NCBI RefSeq assembly: GCF_014898055.3
Contig: NW_026555331.1
Location: 100,958,684-101,022,683 of the forward strand
Source of the DNA: Talpa occidentalis
Lineage: Eukaryota > Chordata > Mammalia > Eulipotyphla > Talpidae
Direction of reading: 5' to 3'
Length of the DNA stretch: 64,000 bases
In this document: positions 1 through 10,700 of the stretch, one piece after another
How positions within the stretch are numbered: the stretch's first letter is position 1
Layout: each line of letters opens with the position of its first letter
Position numbers and translations under genes: made by a program
Notes under the pieces: generated by a model
Database searches by the model: none
Seen by the model: only the letters and a program-made list of their open reading frames with translations
Told to the model about the DNA's origin: nothing

Positions 1-1542
1 GACAGATGTTGCTGGTCACAATGTCTGCTCACAAATATTTAAGTAAATGTGTGTAACTCAAATGCTAAAAATGTGTGTATTGTGCTCTTAGTTAAGCAGA
101 TAAGCTCTTTGTGTGTGTTAGGGAGAATACAACCATTTCAAGTGAAATTATCTTGTTAGAACTGTCCACTCTAAAAACCAAAAACTGAGCTCATTACTTA
201 GATTCTTTGATCAGTCACAGGGCAATTATATATTTTATGATTTGATTTTATTATTTATTAAGCTGTCAATGTGTTTATTCCTTATTCATTTCTCATCTTT
301 TTATGAGAAAAATATTTGACTCAGGGGAAGGCTTTGATATTTTAAGTGTTTTATCTTTTGTGGGATTATTTTCTTTTTCCTTTTTTAAAAAGTAGCTGAT
401 TATTATGAATATTTTGAATGACAATCTATGAAACTTTAAGCCTTTGAGCATTTTTATATGAAAACATCTTTGTGACTTAAGAAAAATTTTTATGAAATAT
501 CTACCCCACTAAAAGGAACAAGTGCTCTTTGAAGAAATGACTGTTCCAGGGCTAGGGCAAGGAAAGTACCAGGTGAGCCTGGGACATCCTGTTGTGCTAG
601 CAAACAAGAAAGTACTCAAAAGCTAATACTCATATGTCACCTGGCACAGAAGCCAGCTTGAAGGGACTCCTACTGATACATTTGGGGTAATTTGAGAATC
701 AAAAGTAATAATGACTCTAAGAGATTGATTTAAAGGCTTTTCCAATATGTCAGTAACAAAAAAATCAGGAGGGTGAAGGGACTGTTCTAGATGAAAAGAT
801 ACTGATCATGACATATTTAAAGTAAAATTTTTCATACAGAAAGGTAGAAAGCAGTGTACATTGAACACCCAAATACCCTCTATGTAGATTCAACAATTTG
901 AACAGTTTGCTGTATTCCTTCCTCCCTTTCTCCTTCCCTCCCTGCCTCCCCTCCTACATTCCTCTTTTCATTGCTCCCTCTCCTTCTCCCTCTTCTCCCT
1001 CTTCCTTTTCTGAAATACTTGAAGAGAGAAAATAGCCCGATGTGGTATATGACCCTGCTTTGACCGTGGCAGGGGTGATAATGATGCTGAGTTTACATCA
1101 ATAATTTCCCTCCAATTCTAGGGGGACATGGTAGTCAAGTCTTTAGGATTAGAGACTCATGATATCAAATGAGTCAGGGGAAGAACTACAAGTAGAATAA
1201 ATACAGAGTAGATCAAAATAAAAAAATTAGAGCATCCCTTAGTTTGTCTTAATATGTTTGTGATTTGATGCAATGTGAAGATATATTAAGTGATATCTCT
1301 AGAATTAAACTTCCTGGATAATTGCTTTATAGAAAACTTTTATTGAATCATAGACATGGATATAAAAATATACAGGTCATAAATGTACCGTTGGATGAAT
1401 CCTGAATATGAAGTTTTTGTTTGTACCACTATATTTAAACTGGTTAAGAAAAACTATAATAAGAAAAGGTATTTTATTCAGTGATGACCACTGGGCATTT
1501 TTAGTCCTGAAAACAAGCCTGGCTTATTTCTTTCCTGGTTAG
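1..1542. other. GPNMB intron 3 (3' part)
   Basis: AT-rich, no open frame with recognisable content. A pyrimidine-rich C/T tract lies at about 905-1012, a low-complexity simple repeat. Exon 3 of GPNMB is not visible. Confidence 0.75.
905..1012 (+). repeat. Pyrimidine-rich low-complexity tract
   Basis: About 108 bases nearly all C and T, in CTTCC/CTCCC units, within GPNMB intron 3. It is a possible triplex-forming polypurine/polypyrimidine tract; no function is claimed. Confidence 0.8.
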
Positions 1543-1716
1543 ATACCGGCCCGTCTCCCGAGCAGTATGTTTACAACTGGACAGCATGGGCAGAGGACAG
1601 CGACTGGGGAAATGGCAGCAGCCATGGCCATCACAACGTGTTTCCTGATGGGAAACCTTTCCCTCGCCCCCCTGGATGGAAGAAATGGAATTTTGTCTAC
1701 GTCTTTCACACACTTG
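1543..1716 (+). CDS. GPNMB: GPNMB exon 4
   Basis: The acceptor follows a pyrimidine-rich stretch ending at AG 1541-1542. The donor is G|GT at 1717. The 174-bp exon is phase 1 at both ends and encodes the luminal segment before the PKD domain. It has a YVYNWTAW stretch, an NWT sequon and a second N-glycosylation site (NGS), and it ends with YVFHTLG. The minus-strand ORF over this exon is only a shadow. Confidence 0.93.
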
Positions 1717-4700
1717 GTTGGACTTTTATAACTCCCCTTAGCTTCTTTAGCTTCTCTTAAATGTTTAGCTACTTCCTTTTATCCTATAGTCAGGAATTAG
1801 AACTCTTGAGCCTTAACAATCCTTCCTCCGTTAACTTTCCTGAGGTGGGGTAAAGAGCGAGGGATGAAAATAAAATCATGGTTAGCTTGGCCAAATGTCC
1901 AGGACACCAAAGAATTTAAAAGGGGAAAGAAAAGGAATTCAGCTTTCTCACTTAAAACAAAACTACTCAGCTTTTTTTTTCTGTCTAAAACAGTAACTTG
2001 ACAAAATGTTGACATTTATTTACTTGAATGGCACATGGATGAAAATTTGTTGGTTTATTTAATTTTTTTGTTTTTAGAATTTTTAACAATTAAGAACACT
2101 TCTGTCCTTTGTAGGAAAATGCAGAAAAGTACAAATGAAAAATAAGTCATCCCTAATTAGCACCAGAGATATCATTATCACTGCGGTGTTTACTAGTATT
2201 TTTGATGGAGATCATAATGGATACGCACTTTTGCTCAGTTTTATGAGCCTTGATTATCATTAAAATTATACATTCTTTTAATAACTGTGCCATATTCTAG
2301 TGTACAGAAATAAAACACTCTAATCACTGTTATTCTTTGACATAGCCTACCCTCTTTTTTACTTTTTAACTACAAATGGCATACACTTTGCTGTATTACT
2401 GCTGTAGTAACTATTTTTAGGAAGAACACATCTAGATTATTATTAGCAAAGATGCTAAGTTCTTAGTTTAAACTGTTACCAAGTACACATGGCTCTGAGC
2501 CTTTGAAAATTGCTAACAATCATGCAGCATCCAAATTTCTAAATGTCTTTTGTTGAAAATTAGAGAAAGCTTTTCTTGCGTCAATTAACTTAGTTACAAA
2601 TCAAAGCAAATATAATATAATCCAGGTGAACAAAGTAGAAAGTATGTCAAATATTATGTTCATCTATCTAAATCAGTTGCTTTAAAGCTGACTTTTTAAA
2701 AAGAAATTACTATCATAATGCTATCAGTCAACGAACAAACACCTTGATTTAATAGACCTATCACTCCATAACAGAATTCTGACACTTAGGCTCACTAACA
2801 CTCCAGATTCATTTTAGGCTAGTTAATATCCATTAACTTAACTAATAAGATGTCTTTATTTAAAACCAGCCCTCATCCCAGAAATTACTCTGTTTTTTTA
2901 ACAAGACTATTCTGAGTTCCCATCTTTTACTGCAGTCTTAGAGTTAACTGACATTTTCCCTCAACCAAACACTACCTCTGTAGTCTCTCAGTGCCCAAAC
3001 TAACATTTTCCTCCTTTATAATTAATCCTCTGGGTGACAACTACCCACAGAACTGCCTCTGCATTTCAAGATAAGGGGAGAGGGATTCCACATTACATAC
3101 CCCTTACAGGACCAGAATATTTTTCCAACATACTTGAAGATATGATAAACATGGTCTTTAAACATCCCCATCTCACAAGCATCATCTTACAATACCTGTT
3201 CTTCCAGTGATAGACCTACATTGAGTGTCTTGCAAGGACTGAAAAAATCTTTGCGCCCTGAAGGAGAGAAATTACTTTCACTAGCTATGCAGTGAGTTAG
3301 ATACAGAAAAAATTAGAAAAAGGAAAAAAAAAACGACTGAAGAGTGTCCTAGAAATGTGTTTATAGAGTCACTTCACTCCTTTTTATATACTATTTATTT
3401 TTCATTATGTGTTACATTATTATGAACAAATATTATTAAAGGTGTGGAGGATACTATTCCCCCCTCAAAAAAATAGTTTAATAATACAGCTAAAACTGTG
3501 TTATTGTTAAAAAAAACTACAGTAGATTTTTGGGTAAATTTCTTAGCTCTCTTAGATACTCGACATACTTTCATTAAGTATATTTTCTGTAGGAAACACA
3601 TGTATTTCAACTGTTAGCCACTTGTAGTATTTCTAAAATGATACCTAACTGTACTATCCTGCAACAGCTCTTTCCATTTTAACTAAGTATATATAATTAC
3701 ATTTACCTGTGAGTGTGCTTTATCAGCATTGATATAAAATGAGCACCATCTTCCTTTCTCAAGGAACCAGGACTATATTCCCATTCCTGTTTTCTCCCTT
3801 CCAGAACCATCTCTAAGTGGCACTCACTAGTCTCTAAGAAACAACTTCCTTGAAGCATCATGTAACATAGCCAATAACTAAAATTTTCCATCCTCTCAAA
3901 GGTCAGTATTTCCAGAAATTGGGACGGTGTTCAGCGAGAGTTTCTATAAACACAGCCAACGTGACACTTGGCCCTCAAGTCATGGATGTCACTGTTTACA
4001 GAAGACACGGCAGGACATATGTTCCCATTGCAAAAGTGAAAGATGTGTATGTGGTGACAGGTGAGTGGCGTAAACTCTGAGTTAGCTAAGGATGAGACAC
4101 AGAGTCCTGGTGATGTTAGTGATTATGAGAAAAAAGTAGAACCAACGTTCTGTGCTAGATTTTGACTCATCTGGCTCTTTCCCAAGGTCATCTATTTAAT
4201 TATATTGTGTATAACCTATGACTTCCAGAATAACTAGGGGAAACCCTAGAAAAACTGAATATAGAAAGAAAAATAATGCTGAATTATCCCTAATTTTATT
4301 TTTTAAACCAAAAAACACCATTGACATCATCTACTTAAAATCACTCTTTTCTGAATGTACCTTTTTAGATCAGATTCCCATATTTGTGACGATGTCCCAG
4401 AAGAACAACCGAAATTCATCTGATGAAACCTTCCTCAGGAACCTCCCTATTATTTTCAATGTCCTGGTTCATGACCCCAGCCATTTCCTCAATAAGTCTG
4501 CCATTGACTACAGGTGGAACTTTGGGGACAACACTGGTCTATTTGTTTCCAGCAGTGATACTTGGAATCACACATACGTGCTCAATGGAACCTTCAACCT
4601 TAACCTCACTGTGCAGGCCACAGTGCCTGGACCTTGTCTTTCACCTTCCCCCAGGCCTCCACTAGTCACCACTTCTCCAGGTAAGTGCTTTCCCCGGCAT

Positions 4701-7700
4701 CTCTGAGGAGGATTCCCTTTTTTTTTTTTTTTAATATTGTTTTATTGGGGTTTTTTTAGCTTTAAAAAAAATTTTTTTAAAGATTTATTTATTTATACAA
4801 GCACTGGGTGCAGTCAGAAACGCGGGAGGGTGAGAGAATTCACCAGAACCAGAGCGGGGAACAGAACAGGCAGACTGACGAAGTACACTGTTGAGGGGAG
4901 CAGCGGGCAGCAGGAGAGGTCTGTGCGCCATGTGGGACCCTCCTCTGGTGGCCAGGGAGTAGCCGGGGATCGAACTGATGCAGCAGAGGCCGCGGGCAGC
5001 CTCGCAACCCGGCGCTCAACCACTGCGCCACTGGGGAGACCTTGAGGAGGATTCTTAACAGCTGAATGAACGATAACAATGATAATAATAAACCTGTAGG
5101 TTATATTATTAGATCTCTCATGAAAATGGTTGTTAAAAGAAATTATTCTATTTCATAGCTTTTGGTTTCTTTATGTGACTATTTTAAGCTTTTAGAATAG
5201 GGAAGAAAGGAATGTGTTTGAAGTCACTTTGCAAATAGAATTTGGTGACTCCCATAAAGCTCTTCAGCTGTCCTAATTCACACTGGCCTGCATTATGGCA
5301 CAGATGCTTTCCTCCTTCTAGCATGTCACTTCTCTGCTTGTCTCCCGCACCCTTTTTTGGTAGCTATGAGAACATACATTGACTCATTATAAATATTCAC
5401 TCTCCTTACTCCCCCTCTCACATTTGTCCCCACTCCAGTCTCCTCCCTACCTGTCCACATACACCCAACCTCCCATAAAAACACAGCCACACTTGAAAGT
5501 TTCCCAATGGCTCAAGAAAGAATGTATCTTGAGAGTATTTCTAAGCTATCAAGTTGGAAAGAGTCTAGATATTAAAATTGTTCTGGATAAGGCATATTTA
5601 ACTAAACCCCACCCTCGACTAGTAATGCATGAAAACAACTTGAGAAGTTCTTGAGAGTCTATTTTGGGAAGTAAATTCCATCGGATTCCCCACCCCATAA
5701 GGTACTATCACAGCCCTTTGCACCGGCATCCAGGCAGTAGTATTAGCCCGACATCCTCTGAATGGACACAAGAGGGCGCCATCACCAAGCCTAGAGGAAA
5801 CACCACCTATTTCTTGGACTTGCTGCAGTTCTTTTCACCAAAAACTGTTCAATCTAAATAATAAAATGTTATAGGTGGTATTAATAAAGTAAGGTCTTTC
5901 TAAATCAAGATGCATATAAGACACTGATTTTGATGAACACTTTTTTGAAGTGTGTAAAATTACAAAATAAATGCATGTTCCTTAGTAAAAAATCAAACAA
6001 TATAGAAGTCTAGAATAAAAGTGAAAGTCCCTGTAATACACTCCCCAAAGATTTAAATCCTAGCAACATTTGGGAGTTGTTTTTTTTTTTACATATTTTT
6101 TAAAAAGACTTATTTTATTTAGTTCTGCACACAAAAACCGGGATGTAGACCAGAGGTGCAGGGAGGTGAGAGGATTCAACAGACAGAGTGGGGAACAGAA
6201 CAGGCAGATCTACTGAAACACACTCCTAAGGGGAGCAGCGGGCAAGACAGGAGAAGTCTGCTGTGCCATGTGGGTTAGCTCCCTGGCCGGGGATCAAACT
6301 CTTGCTGCAGTGGCTGCTGATAACTTTATATGGCTGATACTTAACCACTTGCACCACCAGGGAGGCCCTGCAGCATTTAATTATACAGAATTCTTGATGT
6401 TTTTCTAGAGAGCAGGCAGACAATTTTTGATTTTTCATTATGTCATACATCTTTTACATTGTTAACAACTACTCTAACAAACTCTCCAGTGCCTACTAGT
6501 GACAACCCCTGGGAGTTGAGAGAGAGTTCTGATGAAAACTGCCAGATTATCAGAAATGGTTACTTTACAGCCAGCATCACAATTATAGGTAAGACCAGTG
6601 GGGAAAGGATGTTGGTGTCCACCATGAAACACCCCCTCACTTCACTGACTCTGGAGGGGTGGCCATGGGAAGCAGGGGCACCGTGACTGAGGTGATACCA
6701 CATGTGCTTGAGCAAAGACTCTTCTAGTTTCTAGATTGCCACCTGCCTACCCCAACCTTCCTTAGCTTGGTGGAAATGAGCCCCCCACGAGGCCTGTTAG
6801 TTTGCCAGGATCCCCCACCCTGTGTATGCCAACCATCTGGATGCGTGTGCCTTCAGTGGAAGGCCAGTATAATGTTCCCACAGCTTCCACTTTTCTTCTA
6901 GCTGACTTCACAAAGTCACATCCATGTGAAAGGGGAATGAACATAGCCACCACACGTGGTTGTACGTGTGGGCACTGCCCATAAGTGCTCGACAGAGAAG
7001 ACAGGTGGGGAGCAAAGTCCACGCTGTATATCCTGGTTCTGGGTGGGGATGGGGGCCTTAAGACCCACAGCACATCCTGGAACTGACCCACCTCTGCTCC
7101 AAAGACACAGGCCAAGCCCTGAGCCTGGGGGCTGCACTCTTAAACACCTAAAACACCTGCTGAGAGGGTGCTGCTATCTAACACTCACAGGCTCCAGAAA
7201 TAAAGTTCTAAGTTGGACTGAGGAATAAATCAAATGAATTCCATTTGATATGAAAATGCCACAGGGACATGTCTCCAAAGCTATGGGTAGATTCCCAGAT
7301 CTGACAAAAAAGGCTGCCTCTATTTTGTTTGGTCTCTGACTGGTTAAGGAGAGGGGTGGTTTGGTTTGGCTTCTGTTGTATTTTGATATGTTTTTCTATG
7401 GGGGTTGTTTTGTTAGAGGGAATTCTGGAGGTTAACATCATCCAGATGACAGATGTCCTGATGCCCATGCCACAGCCTGACGACTCCCTGGTGGATTTTG
7501 TCGTGACCTGCCAGGGGACGTGAGTACATTGTCTTGGTCAGAGGAACAGGTCAAGTGGGGACCCCAGCCTGAACAAAGGCCTTGACACCAGTCCCTTTTC
7601 TAAGCTGATTTAAATTCCTGATTCATCAGTAAGCCAGGACAAGAAAGGACTTACAAGGAGCCTGAGGAACATGTACTTGTTTCGCTGGACCCCCACCCTT

Positions 7701-10700
7701 AATCTTCCTGATTAATTTTCCCAGGGTGGCAGGAGGCCAGTGTGAAATTGTAGACATGGTCTCCCCTTAAAAGCAAAGCCCGATAATCCAGTCTCTCTCT
7801 GATTTACAAAGCTCCTTCTAATGCATTATATAATTTGGTTTCCTATAATTTGAATAGAACTATATATAATAGACTACATATAAATGAATACAAATACTAT
7901 TCAATTAACTAGTTAAATATATTAATACATTGACTAACTTACATATAACATGTAAATTGAGTAAAATATATGTGTATGTAAATGTATAAAATAATCAAGA
8001 GAATGGAACAGTATAAAAATCCATCTTAATTGATAAGTGGACTCGCTAAGAAGCTCTCTGGCCTGGGGAGAGGAGTAGAATGAGGATGACAGGGAATAGA
8101 GGAAAACCTGACTGAAGGAGTAAAACTGCTTTAGGGGTCAGGGGCTAGGGGCCAGATGGGAGGAAAGTGTGTTCTCCCTTGTACCCCATACCCTCATCAA
8201 CCCCAGCCTCAGAGCCTGATTTCCCCACCCAGGAAGTCTGCCCACGAGCATCATGGCTAAGACAGTGAGGCATGGCCAGGTTGCCTGTTGGTCACAAGGA
8301 CAGTTGGCAGACATCTTTTGTTCAAGTCCCAGCTCCACTTCTACCTGCTTAGCTAAGGATGAGACATGGGGTCCTGGTGATGTTAGCGCTTATGAGAAAG
8401 AAGTAGAACCTATGTTCTGGGTAAGGTTATGGCTCATCTGGCTCCTTCCCAAGGTCATCTATTTAATTATATTGTGTATAATCTGTTTTTCAGAATAACT
8501 TGGGGAAGCTCTAGAAAAGTTGTATGAAGTGGAAAATGATGCTGAATGATCCCCAATTTTAATTTTTTAACCTACAAACACCATTGAAATCCTCCACTTA
8601 AAATCAGCAATCATAAGTTTGTTCTTTTCTGAATGGCCTGGGGTCCGTGATTTTCCTTCTCCAAGCTGCTTTGTCACCTGCTACACTGGGATAATGTTAC
8701 TTTCCTCATAAGGTCATCAAAGGAATGACCGTGTCATAGATCTAAACTCAGTGCCTCTCACCCAGTAGACACTGCATGAACAGCTGCTGTGCGATTGCCG
8801 TTGTCATTTCTCTACAGCAACCTAGGCAGGGCCAGCTGCAGCTTGTCGTGCTCTTTGCCTAACATCAAGCTATCTGCTTCTTTGGGCATCCTAGGGGGTC
8901 AGTGTGGGAGGAATGACTTGGGCCTCATACAGCCTCTAACAGCCCCTGACTCACCTTCCTGAAGATACAGAGGAACAGTAGTTCATCACCCAGGCTTGGT
9001 TAAGAGTAAAGCCTACGTGACAATTCAGCTTGTAGTTTCAGCAGGAGAAAGGTGGGATTTGATTCTGTAGAAAGGTCATGATTCACCTTGTTAAACTGAC
9101 TTTGAACTCCTCTCTCCCCCGCTGTCTCTGTACCCTCAGAATTCCCACAGAGGTCTGTACCATAATTTCCGACCCCACTTGCCAAATTCCGCAGAACACA
9201 GTCTGCGACCCTGTGAATGTGGACACAGGCTACCCCTGCTTGCTGACGGTGAGAAGAGCCTTCAGCAGGTCTGGAACATACTGTCTGAACCTCACTCTGG
9301 GTGATGATGCCAGCCTGGCCTTCACCAGCACCCTCGTCTCCATTCCTGGTAAAGGTGAGTTTGTTCCATGGTTTTACGAGTATTTCACATTGCAGATAAA
9401 GTGTGCATCCAATGCTAAAGCTATTCAGGCCTTTGTGATTAATGTTTAATTTGATTTCAGAGCAAAATTCATTGAATTATTGTCATATGGATTTGAGAAC
9501 TGGCATTATAATTCAACAGAAACTCTACTTAGGGAAGAGATGAGAGAGACCCAGTTAAATAGTGGCCAAAGAACAGCCTTTTGGTGAAAATAAATCAGTT
9601 GTGATCATGGGCCCGTAATAGAATATGATCACTTCATGCTGGAATAGATTTTGAATTTCAAGGGGAAAGTGTAAGTTTCAATAATGAAAATAACAATGTC
9701 CTTCAATTAAACATGAACGTTAGGAGAGGCTGGTATCATGTTGTCACTAGAATCCACCTGAGCAAAAATATGAAGCTGAAGAGGAAGAAGAACCAAGCAG
9801 ACTCCTGGCTCCCTTACATTCACCATGTGTCCCTCTGCCCCTTCCCAGATTCTACCAGCACCCCACAGAGACAATAACCAAACAAACCACACTTTGCTTG
9901 GACAAGCAAATGCTACCAGAGCAGACTAAGGAATTCCACTGGGGAATTTTCATTTACTGGTGGCTTTCAATTTTCCCCACCCTCAATATTAAGGGTTCTA
10001 CCTGGTAACCTTACCTGAATTTCACTCATAACCAACTTGGTTGTAAGAACTGCTTTATCTTAAAAAGAAGTGCTACCTGGTGGAATGGAAGAGAGAGGTT
10101 AAGTTATATACACATTACACACCTTATTATGCCCCTTCCTTTAGGCATTGTCAGAGATAGTCTATTAACTAATTCACAAATAACCCCTCTGGACTTAAAG
10201 TTTATCTCACAAGGTTAAATGTACTTAAACATGTATTTACTCACTAACCATATAAAAGGCAAAAGCTAAGTTATCGTACATGTAATTATTTGTATGAGAG
10301 CTTTTGTTGGTAAGATCCAGATACAAACTTTAAAACAAAGATACAAAGCTGCCTGCTTTATACAGGGCGAGGTGCATTGAGGCCTGGGTTACAGGGGGCA
10401 GGCCCAGGTGGGGCAGGTGACACCTCTGTATTCAGTGTATGTGGATCTTCACACTGTCACCTCCAGGAACTGTTGTGGTTATTTCTTTTAGAATCCCCTT
10501 TAGGGTCATTACCTAGTCTATGAAATTTCCATCACTGGCAAACCTCTGTTCTCTTGTCTGGCTTAGAGGCTTAGATATTTGCTTTCCTTTCATTCTTCAT
10601 GTACTGAGTGCAAACATTTGTTGTGACCTGAGTCATTTCCAAATCCAAATGAAGGAAACTCAAATGGAGAGTATTTAATCCAGTGGGGACTGTACCTTGA

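Noticed and set aside
4218..4706. 162-residue ORF that seems to be a single gene
   Set aside because: Only 4369-4680 is conserved GPNMB exon 6. The start of the ORF is intron 5 and the end runs past the donor.
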